Source: Motilimonas eburnea
GTDB taxonomy: Bacteria > Pseudomonadota > Gammaproteobacteria > Enterobacterales > CBDFNC01
Direction: 5' to 3'
NCBI RefSeq assembly: GCF_021295345.1
Contig: NZ_JAIMJB010000016.1
Coordinates: 62,000-125,999 of the forward strand
Length of the DNA: 64,000 nucleotides
Notes under the pieces: model-generated
The model's input: only the letters and a program-made list of their open reading frames with translations
Database searches by the model: none
What the model was told of the DNA's origin: nothing
Made by a program: the position numbers and the translations under genes
In this document: positions 27,401 to 35,238 of the stretch, one piece after another
Layout of the letters: every line of letters starts with the position of its first letter
How positions within the stretch are numbered: the first letter of the stretch is position 1

Positions 27401-27803
27401 TTACCTGATGCAATTGATAGCTCGGCTCGGCTTGTATACTAAAGGCTGCCGTGCTGCCTTGGGTGATTTCAACTTGAGTTGGGGTAATTTGACCACCGTT
27501 ACTGACGCGCGTGGTAATAGCAACTGAAGGTAAGGGCTCAGCCGTTGGCGCATTGCTTGGCGTAATACTCGGTGGAACACTCGGCGTAATACTCGGTGGA
27601 ACACTCGGTGGAACACTCGGTGGAACACTCGGTGGAACACTCGGTGGAACACTTGGCGCTATGCTAGGAGCCAGCTCTCCACCACCCTCAGTGCCATTAT
27701 CTGAATCACTGCCACCCGAACCACCGCCACATGCTGTTAGCCCTAATAATGCGATAGAACACGCACTCATTTTTAGCAGATGATTCCAACTCACAACAGC
27801 CAC
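24423..27803 (-). CDS. M60-family (SslE/AcfD-like) metallopeptidase lipoprotein
   Basis: This 1126-residue lipoprotein (lipobox LTAC, Cys25) has a Gly/Ser and PSVP-repeat linker, a small N-terminal domain (SVAITTRVSNGGQITP, CTIQVEF), and a long M60 catalytic region. The zinc motif HELGHN begins at His839 (WGDNHELGHNLQ). SslE of E. coli and AcfD of Vibrio cholerae, secreted through type II systems, degrade mucin-like glycoproteins; the same role is inferred here. The C-terminus (DLRWPRDNSSPADCGL) is the part copied at 15258-15368. The start is uncertain: GTG 27803 gives a basic n-region before the hydrophobic core, while ATG 27770 would leave none; neither has a good ribosome site. Confidence 0.88.
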   Translation of the reverse strand: MAVVSWNHLLKMSACSIALLGLTACGGGSGGSDSDNGTEGGGELAPSIAPSVPPSVPPSVPPSVPPSVPPSITPSVPPSITPSNAPTAEPLPSVAITTRVSNGGQITPTQVEITQGSTAAFSIQAEPSYQLHQVTGCDGELSGNQYQVTAAQACTIQVEFIANAELALARGDHSLASEAELLSFAQQQISQLQQTQQARLTQFFSGIDAPLTWYPSHDSITFSVVDPSQSTLVLRANQTGSGAPSQAGLIAIGEQNQHRYSAMAANLFSVNTNGQTDQLLRNLLSWLTQRDVSKDPIKLVTSHVSSRADSWYFPHNEGIRSWLDLNMSERYQINVSNSCDYEALLDCINQQGVDLIILSDIDREGRGNEAIESAISFAKTNKIPLLVINYRREASAMSADLYRYMALQTRGNYWSKHQVVDALPEDLVKEDADLTSVARLLSQYQQGTVATDAVLGCNTNYINCSDSAFVSAFKAAADWFRAGAIAVDTWGIDVFKGASSNQYRLLKTGLLLADKYRQQIDYPITLSEPQAFAKAMLADWAVSYARANNLAQPDLGQYVVDKSQVQKGSMSHYAYPATAEQTQWIEVPYSGQWTTTGWYALPGQTITLTRLDNSLAKVKIKLNYHRPNTNRVFSGANYYSPLELAQSRLSLAAGNSTTFSSPYGGPIYLYIQDGDAPYRVNVKAQGIGFHPAILDASDEAQIARFNQLLETTELPHVDLRSEGAEQHLRRDKFIGGINDSTPDVTALLTSVRDDHIGAVYTLAGFKVQGKTLAQSLPADVLAGCSGLFGEEACVDSALHTRQLIQHANYDQNAHCGAGCSGNPWDAAWNISPTGWGDNHELGHNLQTNKLNVQYAAAAGRNDWSQYGSRAGENSNNIFPYFVKWRAHYQRDLQTSTITDGHMNHKDLFYVFMSDALALKNSQNERVVLSSRCHALDSGDRFEGPWASNAYATHNGYRMAFYIQLALQNHKATLRNGTVLDNGFHLFTLLYQYSRIFADAARSQALWDAQKASLGFANFAFSGEATYGGRNVSGIPGNDFMLVALSHLTAKNWQPYFDMFGLRYSDLAATQASANATKGNVTAGMVVLETDLPPANMSEGLDFIALDLTKPDLRWPRDNSSPADCGL
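24431..24541 (-). repeat. 111-bp direct repeat within the M60 gene 3' end (right copy)
   Basis: This is the intact counterpart of 15258-15368, covering the last 37 or so codons of the M60 peptidase gene except the final Leu and stop. The two copies are 9.17 kb apart in direct orientation. Confidence 0.9.
27595..27654 (-). repeat. 12-bp in-frame tandem repeats encoding PSVP
   Basis: Five consecutive copies of GGTGGAACACTC (last copy with one change) encode a Pro/Ser/Val linker just after the lipid anchor. A sixth unit is at 27571. Unit length is a multiple of three, so copy-number change alters linker length without breaking the frame. Confidence 0.85.
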
Positions 27804-27895
27804 CTAATACTTTTGCATTAAAAGCGCGACTATATGTTATTGAGAATAGATTTGTCAGCTAGAGAATAAAAAGCTGCGAGAGACGTCACGGAGAA

Positions 27896-27929
27896 GGGAA
27901 AAAGACAGGAGCCTAGAGCCCTAGGCTCC
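27896..27929 (-). terminator. Rho-independent terminator after the chitin-binding CxxCH protein gene
   Basis: Read on the minus strand, a perfect 9-bp stem (GGAGCCTAG / CTAGGCTCC, loop GGCT) is followed by TGTCTTTTT. It lies 12 bases past the stop of the upstream gene. Confidence 0.85.
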
Positions 27930-27940
27930 CTAGGTACAGT

Positions 27941-29602
27941 TTAGCGGCCGCCCGACGCACAAAAGGCGACAAACTCCCAATCGCCCCAAGGACCAGCATG
28001 AAGCGGCTCAGATGCCTGCGTCCACCATTTAGCGCGATATTTACCCGCTTGTGCGATGACTAGCTCGCCACGCTTGTATACTGTCTCAGCCTGCCACGTA
28101 GCCACACCATCACAGTTACCCGAGTTATCGCTAGAAGAGGCGTACCAACTGGTGGTCATTTTCGGCCAATTGCCTAAAGAGGCCACGCTTTCATGAGGTA
28201 GCGTCACCTTGGCTTTTTCTTCCTCACTCCATTGCCTCGATTGCGCTTGATGACAAGCCTGACAAGTGATGGTGTCTGGCCCCCATTTATGTTGCTTGGA
28301 TAAAAAGTTCACCGGGTCATCGCTGGGATCGGCATTGTTGTAGAGGGCAAACATCTCATCCATATTATTGATGCGGTAATCCCACGCCTCTTTGCCTAAG
28401 TCCCATAAGTCAAAGCCCAGAAACGGCGCATATTTCCAAGATAAAAACATATTCGCAGTGTTAAAATCCCCTAACTTAATCAGGTAATCAATGGCGCCTA
28501 AGGTGAAACCAATTTGATTAAAGGACATTCTTGGTCCATCGGGACATGAGCGAAGGCCTGCCACCTCTTGGCAATGAACAAAACCAGCATACCAAGCCTG
28601 CCACCCCGCTAATACATGCTCAGGCTCATCAAAATACATTAAGCCAACACTGGCACTGTGAAACGCCGCGTTATGCTCAAGCCAAATATTATGCTCTTGA
28701 TCTAATGTCTCAACGGCCATGTCATCACCATGTAATTTAGCTAGCCAACGCCTTGCCGGAATCGACCACCCCCCCAAAATCGGTGCTAACCTTAAACGTT
28801 GATGATTAATCGGATCCACATTCCAGCGCTGCTCTAAATCCTCGGCCATGTAGAGCGACAAACTGGCAAAGTAGCTACTGAAAATAAAGCCTTGTAAGAT
28901 TGCAGGATCATCATAATTGGCTTCACCGCCCGCCCAGATATTGGCCGCCGTTAAATACGCTACCGTCATGGCATTGTTGGGCGCAGCAATAAAGTCTGTA
29001 AATAGTGAGTCAATCGCCTGATAGCGGTTAGCTTCAACATAGTTGAAGCTAGTAATAAACTCCTCATGAGAAGCTGAGGCTTGAGTGGTAAAAGGGCCTG
29101 CCTCGACAACATGATGATGCAGTTTAGCGGCGATAATGGCACGAGCCTGCTCCGCCCACTCAACTTGCTGCTCTGATAACTCCATCACTCGGGACAGATA
29201 ATATTGCGCTAAAATATTTCGCTTAACCGCCGTAATAGTCAGCTCCTGTTCGTTTAGATACGCAGACAAGTGATACAAGGCCAAATATCGCGTTAATACC
29301 AGATCATTCACATTATCTAAGTAAGCGGCTGTTAGGGCTTGCTCAAACTCAGATAAGCCTGCATCAGCTTCATTTGGGAGATTCGCCTCCCACGGCCCGG
29401 GCAAGTACTGAGATGCCGGTTGCTCGCCCAGATTTAATCCTTCTAGGTATTGCAGCGTGTTACTAAACTCACGATACGGTATGGTTAATTGACCATTAAA
29501 GTGAAAGTCATCATAACTACTTAGTTGCAACGGCTCATCGGCAAAGGCGGTTGAAACAGATAAGGCTAATAAACTGGCAGACAGCGCCATTTTTATACTC
29601 AT
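27941..29602 (-). CDS. Secreted protein with CxxCH motif and C-terminal chitin-binding (CBM5/12) domain
   Basis: The product has 553 residues. A signal peptide ends at STAFA, before DEP. The large middle region is mostly helical with many aromatic residues and matches no family I can name. A single CQACH haem-binding-type motif lies near residue 446. The last 55 residues form a type-3 chitin-binding module (WQAETVYKRGELVI, YRAKWWTQASEP, WGDWEFV). The start is ATG 29602 because AAGGA lies 7 nt upstream; an in-frame ATG at 29620 overlaps that site. The chitin-binding end suggests it works on or near chitin; the CxxCH could bind one c-type haem in the periplasm, which would suggest a redox role. 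Both are inference. Confidence 0.72.
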   Translation of the reverse strand: MSIKMALSASLLALSVSTAFADEPLQLSSYDDFHFNGQLTIPYREFSNTLQYLEGLNLGEQPASQYLPGPWEANLPNEADAGLSEFEQALTAAYLDNVNDLVLTRYLALYHLSAYLNEQELTITAVKRNILAQYYLSRVMELSEQQVEWAEQARAIIAAKLHHHVVEAGPFTTQASASHEEFITSFNYVEANRYQAIDSLFTDFIAAPNNAMTVAYLTAANIWAGGEANYDDPAILQGFIFSSYFASLSLYMAEDLEQRWNVDPINHQRLRLAPILGGWSIPARRWLAKLHGDDMAVETLDQEHNIWLEHNAAFHSASVGLMYFDEPEHVLAGWQAWYAGFVHCQEVAGLRSCPDGPRMSFNQIGFTLGAIDYLIKLGDFNTANMFLSWKYAPFLGFDLWDLGKEAWDYRINNMDEMFALYNNADPSDDPVNFLSKQHKWGPDTITCQACHQAQSRQWSEEEKAKVTLPHESVASLGNWPKMTTSWYASSSDNSGNCDGVATWQAETVYKRGELVIAQAGKYRAKWWTQASEPLHAGPWGDWEFVAFCASGGR

Positions 29603-29996
29603 TTTTACATCCTTGATCATACTATTGTGTTTGCTTTTTATATTTCGCCCATCAATATAGGCGATTGTTTTTTATATAACCGAGTAAGTTCAACTTTTTC
29701 AGTCACATCAGAATTCGCCACCAAAGGTTATCTCGTGAAAGACTTAGCGATGACCAATTCAAGCCAAAAATGTAACATTTATTTTACATTTAAACCCATT
29801 TCAATTTACCTGGCATGTGATGCATTTAGCGTTTTATAACAAGGTGTTATTTGGCAGTGATAGAAGAAGCGTTTGTTGATAAGTTAAGCATCAAAGCAAA
29901 TCAACTTATCTTTTTTGGCGCTCGGGCTAGCAGCCCGTTCAAGGGAAAGTTAAAGGTTCAAAAAGAGCGTCAGTACCGTGGCTAACGAGAAGAAAC
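29603..29996. other. Spacer between the bufABC operon end and the chitin-binding gene
   Basis: No gene is seen in these 394 bp. A 6-bp hairpin (CGGGCT-AGC-AGCCCG) at 29923-29937 lies downstream of bufC but has no T tract. The promoter of the chitin-binding protein gene must be in the AT-rich part near 29610-29870. Confidence 0.45.
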
Positions 29997-30785
29997 TCAA
30001 GCCGGGTCTAACCGGGATATGAGCCCCATTTCAAACCAAGCCTGAAGCGCGCTCAGCACTTGCTGCGGCGCTACCTCTGCATCAAAATACGCTAACATTA
30101 ATTCACATTGCTCGGCAAAGTTGCGCCCTTGGATGAAGCCGATTAATAGCGCGTGTTGATATGGCGCCAAGGAGATAAACTCGGTCAATCGCGTGGCTCC
30201 GCGCCATATCAGCCAGTAGCGATGGGCACTGTGATCGGGCTCGGCTGGGGCTTGCTCGGCTTTGATGCTTTGCCACGCTTCTACCGCGTTACTTTGACAC
30301 ACAAAGAGTTGCAAACTGGGATGAAACCTAAGCTGACAATGAGGCCATGCACTCGCAGGCAGGTTTTGTAGATCTGTAAAGCTTAATCTAGGCGCCTCGG
30401 GTGCATCAAAGGCATTGAGTAAACGACGCTCAAAAGCGGCGATATCGGCAACAATGGGGTATTGCACAAAAGGCGCTTGTTGACTTAAATAAAGCGGTAA
30501 GTCATCGCAGTAATCGCGTAGTGATACTACCTTGGAAGGATGCTGCTCAATATATCCCGCTACCATTTGCTCGAATAAATCATCACCTAAATAAATCCCC
30601 AGCACCTCATGGTCGGTTTCTATGGTTTCCCGCAGCCGCACTCGATAAGCATTTCGATAGATGGCCATGCGCGTATCCACGTTGACCAAGCCTTGCTCAA
30701 CTATATGTGGCTGTAATACCGAAGCGGAGCCCGTATTAAGGTAATCCATAAAGGCGTGTTGTAATTGGCGCAAGGATCCGCTCAT
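29997..30785 (-). CDS. bufC: BufC/HvfC-type partner of bufferin maturation (DUF2063)
   Basis: The 262-residue product has the DUF2063 N-terminal domain (LRQLQHAFMDYL, MAIYRNAYRVRLRETIETDHEVLGIYLG) and a second domain resembling precursor-recognition modules. Despite its old name of putative DNA-binding domain, the family acts as a partner of DUF692 (MNIO) enzymes, probably bringing the precursor peptide to the enzyme. It overlaps bufB by ATGA, and the order bufA, bufB, bufC is the standard bufferin operon. Confidence 0.88.
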   Translation of the reverse strand: MSGSLRQLQHAFMDYLNTGSASVLQPHIVEQGLVNVDTRMAIYRNAYRVRLRETIETDHEVLGIYLGDDLFEQMVAGYIEQHPSKVVSLRDYCDDLPLYLSQQAPFVQYPIVADIAAFERRLLNAFDAPEAPRLSFTDLQNLPASAWPHCQLRFHPSLQLFVCQSNAVEAWQSIKAEQAPAEPDHSAHRYWLIWRGATRLTEFISLAPYQHALLIGFIQGRNFAEQCELMLAYFDAEVAPQQVLSALQAWFEMGLISRLDPA

Positions 30786-31663
30786 AAGCTAGTCTCGGCT
30801 GACGTGGTTAAGGTGCGCGTGACTAAGTTAGGAAAATGCTTGGCCGCCAGCCTGGCAGCTTGCTTTAGCTCTTGCTGCAAGGCGGGGAATTCGGGGATAT
30901 TGCCGTCACGCTCGATCATGGTGCTGACCAAACCTAATCGTTGTAAAGCTTGTTGATACAACTGCCATACCGGCTCTACGACATCTTGATCATGGGTGTC
31001 GATAACATAGTCGCCATAGTCACTGTGACCCGCTAGATGAAATTGCTGCACCCTTTTGGGGTCAATTTTATTGAGATATTCAAGAGGATCAAAGCCATGG
31101 TTGCGGGCGCTGACATAAATATTGTTAATGTCGAGCAAGATCAGACAATCAGCTTGCTGTGCTAAGGCATTCAAGAAATCCCATTCGTCCATGGTCGAGT
31201 CTTGATAGGATAAATAGCTGGACACGTTCTCCAATAAGATGCGCCGACCGAGAAAATCTTGTACTTGGGCGACTCGTTTGGCCACGTGATCTATGGTCTC
31301 TTGGGTGTAAGGTAAGGGCAATAAATCATGGCTATTTTGACCGTGTACCGAGGTCCAGCACAAATGGTCGGAGATCCACTTTGGCTCCACCTCGTTGGCC
31401 AGTTTTTTTAACGCTTTTAAATAGTCCATATTAAGGGGGTCGGTACCGCCAATCGACATAGACACGCCATGCATCACCAAGGGGTAGCGCTCAGCTATGG
31501 CCTGCAAATAGTATTTGGGCTTGCCCCCTGCCACCATGAAGTTCTCTGATAGTACTTCAAACCAATCTACCTTGGGCTGATGCTGCAAAACGTGTTCAAA
31601 ATGCGCCGTGCGCAAGCCTAAACCAAAGCCGAGAAAGTCCTCAGTGAGCTTGTTATTGATCAT
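30782..31663 (-). CDS. bufB: BufB multinuclear non-haem iron oxidase (MNIO, DUF692)
   Basis: DUF692 enzymes use a cluster of iron ions to modify cysteines of ribosomal peptides; in bufferins selected cysteines become thiooxazoles that bind copper. The 293-residue product shows the TIM-barrel family's metal-ligand segments: GFGLGLRTAHFEHVL, VMHGVSMSIGG, ISDHLCW, LLENVSSYLSY, LLDINNIYVSARN, QFHLAGHSD. Ribosome site AAGGA lies 6 nt before the ATG. It lies between the precursor gene and bufC, giving a complete three-gene unit. Action is cytoplasmic, before export of the precursor through its signal peptide. Confidence 0.92.
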   Translation of the reverse strand: MINNKLTEDFLGFGLGLRTAHFEHVLQHQPKVDWFEVLSENFMVAGGKPKYYLQAIAERYPLVMHGVSMSIGGTDPLNMDYLKALKKLANEVEPKWISDHLCWTSVHGQNSHDLLPLPYTQETIDHVAKRVAQVQDFLGRRILLENVSSYLSYQDSTMDEWDFLNALAQQADCLILLDINNIYVSARNHGFDPLEYLNKIDPKRVQQFHLAGHSDYGDYVIDTHDQDVVEPVWQLYQQALQRLGLVSTMIERDGNIPEFPALQQELKQAARLAAKHFPNLVTRTLTTSAETSL

Positions 31664-31725
31664 ATATTTCCTTTGCTAAGGGAATTAGCTTGCCTAGGCG
31701 AGTTCACGATAGGCAAGCAAATAAA

Positions 31726-32178
31726 CTAGCTATTGGTTTTGCCACCAATGTCAGTGCATGATTTAGCTGACGTGTTAACAAAACCATGGCCTTTACAGCT
31801 GGCTTTACCGGCACAAGCATTGTCGGCCGTTTTACAATCATTATGGCCTTTACACATGTTTACGCCATAACACTGCACTAATTCGGCCTTGTTGACCTCG
31901 CCTTTCCAATCATCTTTTATCTCACCGCCAACATCACCACAGGCTTTGCTTGGCATGGCCACAAAACCATGGCCTTTACAACTGGCTTTACCGGCGCAAG
32001 CATTGTCCGCGGTTTTACAATCATTATGGCCACCACACATATTGACGCCGTAGCAATGCACCAGATCGGTTGATGTCGCAGATGTGTCAGTGCTACCCGC
32101 ATGAGCCACTTGCGCCATACCGGCCATCGCCATCGCAAGGGCGGCGCCCGTCAATACATTTTGTGCTGATTTGTTCAT
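31726..32178 (-). CDS. bufA: BufA bufferin precursor with duplicated six-cysteine unit
   Basis: The 150-residue product has a signal peptide ending VAHA and a mature part with two copies of a cysteine-rich unit ([31 protein letters not shown]), six cysteines each, twelve in all. This fits the 6/12-Cys class of bufferin precursors, which are copper-buffering RiPPs processed by BufB/BufC and exported to the periplasm. The start at ATG 32178 (MNKSAQNVL) has AGGA 7 nt upstream; an in-frame codon at 32199 would place seven acidic or polar residues before the signal peptide. The two units are separated by an acidic linker ([17 protein letters not shown]). Copper inducibility is expected from the family, not shown by the sequence. 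Confidence 0.9.
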   Translation of the reverse strand: MNKSAQNVLTGAALAMAMAGMAQVAHAGSTDTSATSTDLVHCYGVNMCGGHNDCKTADNACAGKASCKGHGFVAMPSKACGDVGGEIKDDWKGEVNKAELVQCYGVNMCKGHNDCKTADNACAGKASCKGHGFVNTSAKSCTDIGGKTNS

Positions 32179-32295
32179 GTTATCTTCCTCATTTTCCACA
32201 CCCGCTTAACCAAGTGTGGCCTTACGCTAAGATCTGATGGCAGGCCTTACCTTTCCTTTAACCAATCAACAAAGCAAAAACCAACCATTTACATT

Positions 32296-32310
32296 CCTGT
32301 AACACACAGG
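32296..32310. promoter_or_regulatory. Small dyad in the bufA/HDOD divergent spacer
   Basis: CCTGT-AACAC-ACAGG forms a 5-bp inverted repeat 118 bases upstream of bufA and 136 bases upstream of the HDOD gene. It may be an operator, but I cannot match it to a named metal-responsive regulator site. Confidence 0.25.
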
Positions 32311-32445
32311 TACAAAGATAGACCTTAGGGAGTGAGAAAAACTTTCCATCTTTATTAAATTAATTATCCAAACACACGTTTCCCTATCGACTAAGTTTAA
32401 ATAATATCCACTGATTGCTTGCAAGCTATTAACCAAGGAGCCCAG

Positions 32446-33276
32446 ATGGCCAGCCTAACCACGAAAGAAAAACAAGTATTAGCTGGGCTGATTATCCCAC
32501 CGCAACCCGACACTTTGATGCAATTATTAGCAGAAGCAGATAAGCCTGAGCCCGATATCAACAAAATAGGCAAGCTGATTGCTGCAGATATCGCCATATC
32601 CAGTGTGATTTTACAGCTGGTTAATTCAGCCGAAGCCATGCTATGTAACAAGGTGACGTCAGCGCAAAAAGCGGTATTGATTTTAGGTTTAACCCGCACC
32701 TTGCCCTTAGTGCGCGCCATCGCGCTGCAAAATGCCTTTGAACCTAGCCCAGCCATGACCCGATTTTGGCAACAAGCCAATCAATTAGGACTAACGTGTA
32801 TTCGCGTTGCCAAGTTGCTCAACAAGCCTCAATTAACCGAGCAAGCTTATATGTTGGGGCTGTTTCATATGGCGGGGATCCCCATGATGCTGTTGTCGTT
32901 TGACAATTATGAGACCGACATGCTGCCAAAGGCAGAGCAAACCGGATGGCAAAGCTTGCTAAATGATGAAAAAGCCTACTACGGTTCCACCCACCCGACT
33001 GTCGCCGCGATGCTGGCGAAAAATTGGCAGTTGCCAAGGCCGTTAATTGAATTGATTTTTCACCAATATGACTTAACGGCCCTGCGTGGCAGTCAGTTTG
33101 TTAATGAACTCGGCCTCACCTTGCTCGCTATCATCAAGCTAGCAAGACGCGCATGTTTACCCGCCAGCGATACCGAATGGCAAGCCAGCGAAGCTTTTGT
33201 GCTAGCGCAGTTAAGCTTAAACCAAGAGCAATTGGACGAGTTATTGATTGAGTTAGCGCCTAACTCATCGCGTTAA
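32446..33276 (+). CDS. HDOD domain signalling protein
   Basis: The 276-residue product is one HDOD domain (about 10-215), a catalytically inactive relative of HD phosphohydrolases. Typical features are the short start LAGLIIPPQPDTLMQLL, the middle IAADIAISSVILQLVNSA, ILGLTRTLPLVRAIALQNAF, and the second half AYMLGLFHMAGIPMML. HDOD proteins act in signal transduction, often with cyclic-di-GMP or chemotaxis pathways; no effector domain is fused here. ATG 32446 is chosen because AAGGAG lies 5 nt upstream. It is divergent from bufA and convergent with the methyltransferase gene. Confidence 0.85.
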   Translation: MASLTTKEKQVLAGLIIPPQPDTLMQLLAEADKPEPDINKIGKLIAADIAISSVILQLVNSAEAMLCNKVTSAQKAVLILGLTRTLPLVRAIALQNAFEPSPAMTRFWQQANQLGLTCIRVAKLLNKPQLTEQAYMLGLFHMAGIPMMLLSFDNYETDMLPKAEQTGWQSLLNDEKAYYGSTHPTVAAMLAKNWQLPRPLIELIFHQYDLTALRGSQFVNELGLTLLAIIKLARRACLPASDTEWQASEAFVLAQLSLNQEQLDELLIELAPNSSR

Positions 33277-33285
33277 TCAATTGCT

Positions 33286-34122
33286 TTAAGGGGGATCAGT
33301 TAACCCGAGATCGTCCAGCCAACGCTGCTGATAGCCTTGCAATTTTTGATGGCGCTTGGATGCGAGGTGCTCGTTTTGCTCCTGCTGTGAATGAAACGGC
33401 CCCGCTTGGCACAGGTTGCACCTATTCTGCGATGATTCGCGCGGTTGCGGCGGCGTTAATGCTTGTTCTATCGCCGCCGGAAGGGTTTGGGTGTTGTGGA
33501 CACTGCGCCAAATATAGGTGTAACTGGCGGTATCTTTGACAAACTTGTCGCGGTCAACATTGCGCATTTGATAGCCGGGGAAATCCGTAAAGGCAAAGGG
33601 CACCTTGCCAATGCAAGTGAGCTCGGTCGTTAAGTGCAAGCTGTGCTCTATGTCCCATTCACTATAGGGTTTAACATCCTTGGAGCTGATATAAATCAGC
33701 CCTGCCCCTTGTGGATCTAACCCATATTTAAGGGCATTTTTTAAAAACTGATGCAATAGACGGCGGTTTCTGAGGTTGCTATCGATGCGGCCATTGCCTT
33801 CAAATTCTGCCTTGCTGGTGTAGCCAGGCACCAAGGGGAATTGAAATATAATCACATCAAACTGATTGCAATCCTTTGCCAAAGCCTGCCAAGCTTGCTC
33901 CTGAGTAACGTCAAACTGGGTCATCACGGCTACGGGGTGATGCAGGGCAAGGGAAGTCAGTTGACGATAAAATCCATCGCCGTATTTGTCGGTAAGTTGT
34001 TCCTGGCTATCGTAAATCGTGGCCAATAATTGTCGCGGTTGATAATTTTTCGCCAAGGCAGCTGAAAACGAAAAATCGCCATCCCCTACAACCATGATGC
34101 GCCAATTAGGATCGATAAACAT
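33286..34122 (-). CDS. BMT5-like Rossmann methyltransferase (DUF2431) with C-terminal zinc-finger-like tail
   Basis: The 278-residue product begins with the DUF2431 signature VVGDGDFSFSAALA (residues 10-23), the SAM-binding loop of the family that includes yeast Bmt5, a 25S rRNA uridine N3-methyltransferase. Further family blocks are VIIFQFPLVPG and NRRLLHQFLKNAL. After about residue 230 a tail reads CNLCQAGPFHSQQEQNEHLA and SKRHQKL, a CxxC/HxxxxH pattern like eukaryotic C2H2 (U1-type) zinc fingers, uncommon in bacteria. The function is unproven; an RNA-methylating role is inferred. It ends 9 bases from the convergent HDOD gene. Confidence 0.8.
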   Translation of the reverse strand: MFIDPNWRIMVVGDGDFSFSAALAKNYQPRQLLATIYDSQEQLTDKYGDGFYRQLTSLALHHPVAVMTQFDVTQEQAWQALAKDCNQFDVIIFQFPLVPGYTSKAEFEGNGRIDSNLRNRRLLHQFLKNALKYGLDPQGAGLIYISSKDVKPYSEWDIEHSLHLTTELTCIGKVPFAFTDFPGYQMRNVDRDKFVKDTASYTYIWRSVHNTQTLPAAIEQALTPPQPRESSQNRCNLCQAGPFHSQQEQNEHLASKRHQKLQGYQQRWLDDLGLTDPP

Positions 34123-34182
34123 AAGCTTCTCAAAGATTCAAAAAGGCGCATGGTACAAACTGCCAGCCATCACATCAAGCGG

Positions 34183-35238
34183 CTACACCCGATAATCTTG
34201 GCCCAACTGGTTGATGGTGTTGACTATGGTATTAGGTATATCTTGTAAAGCTGCGATGCGAGCCACGCCACCGGCTTCTATCGCAGCTCTTGGCATACCA
34301 AAGATCACGCAACTGGCTTCATCTTGAGCTAAGGTAATGCCGCCAGCATGGGCGATGTCGAGCATACCTGTCGCGCCATCTTTGCCCATTCCGGTTAGGA
34401 TAACCGCGAGAGCGTTTTGCCCCACGGCTTGGGCTACGGAGCCAAACATCACATCTACGGACGGTTTATGGCCGGTGACGCGTTCGCCATCCTGGAGTTT
34501 AGCTCGATAATCCGCGCCACTTCTGACCACTAACAAATGCCGGTCACCCGGTGCGATGTAAGCGCACCCCGGCAGTAAGCGCTCGCCGTCTTCGGCTTCT
34601 TTCACTCGGATCGCACTATTGGCGTCGAGTCGGTTAGCAAAGGTGTTGGTGAATCCGGGCGGCATATGCTGGGTGATGACCATGGCTGGCGTGTCAACGG
34701 GAAGGCTAGACAGCACCACCATCAAGGCTTCTGTGCCACCTGTGCTGGCACCGATGGCAATGATTTTTTCAGAGGTTTTGTATTTAAACTTACAGGCCTT
34801 TGCTGGGAGCAATTTTGGCCGCTGCTTATTCACATTGGCTTTAGCGACTTGCTTAATTTTAGCGACTATCTCATGGCGGTATTGCTCAATACCGCTGGCA
34901 ATGTCTAATTTAGGCTTGGGGAAATAGTCCACTGCGCCCAACTCGAGTGCCTTTAATGTCACTTCGGCTCCTTGTTCGGTCAAACTCGACACCATCAGCA
35001 CCGGGGTGGGCCTTGCCTTCATTAATCGGTCTAAAAAAGTAAGGCCATCGACCTTGGGCATTTCAACATCTAAGGTGATCACATCGGGATGATATGTGTT
35101 CACCATGTCTTTAGCGACGTAAGCGTCAGGGGCCGCGCCCACTAACGCTAGCTCAGGATCTTGGTTAATGATTTCACTTAATAAGCTACGGATCAGTGCA
35201 GAATCATCCACCACTAATACTTTTATTGAATCAGTCAT
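34183..35238 (-). CDS. cheB: CheB protein-glutamate methylesterase
   Basis: CheB removes methyl groups from chemoreceptors and deamidates them, countering CheR. The 351-residue product has a receiver domain (acceptor Asp57 in TLDVEMPKVDG) and a C-terminal methylesterase domain with the Ser-His-Asp triad in IAIGASTGGTEAL, ITQHMPPGFT and ILTGMGKDGATGM. The start is ATG 35238 (MTDSIKVLVVDDS), with GGAG 7 nt upstream; it overlaps the cheD stop by 8 bases. It is the last gene of the chemotaxis operon. Confidence 0.96.
   Translation of the reverse strand: MTDSIKVLVVDDSALIRSLLSEIINQDPELALVGAAPDAYVAKDMVNTYHPDVITLDVEMPKVDGLTFLDRLMKARPTPVLMVSSLTEQGAEVTLKALELGAVDYFPKPKLDIASGIEQYRHEIVAKIKQVAKANVNKQRPKLLPAKACKFKYKTSEKIIAIGASTGGTEALMVVLSSLPVDTPAMVITQHMPPGFTNTFANRLDANSAIRVKEAEDGERLLPGCAYIAPGDRHLLVVRSGADYRAKLQDGERVTGHKPSVDVMFGSVAQAVGQNALAVILTGMGKDGATGMLDIAHAGGITLAQDEASCVIFGMPRAAIEAGGVARIAALQDIPNTIVNTINQLGQDYRV

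Noticed and set aside
27571..27654. Regular short repeats that might suggest a CRISPR array
   Set aside because: Units are contiguous 12-mers without spacers and encode a protein linker.
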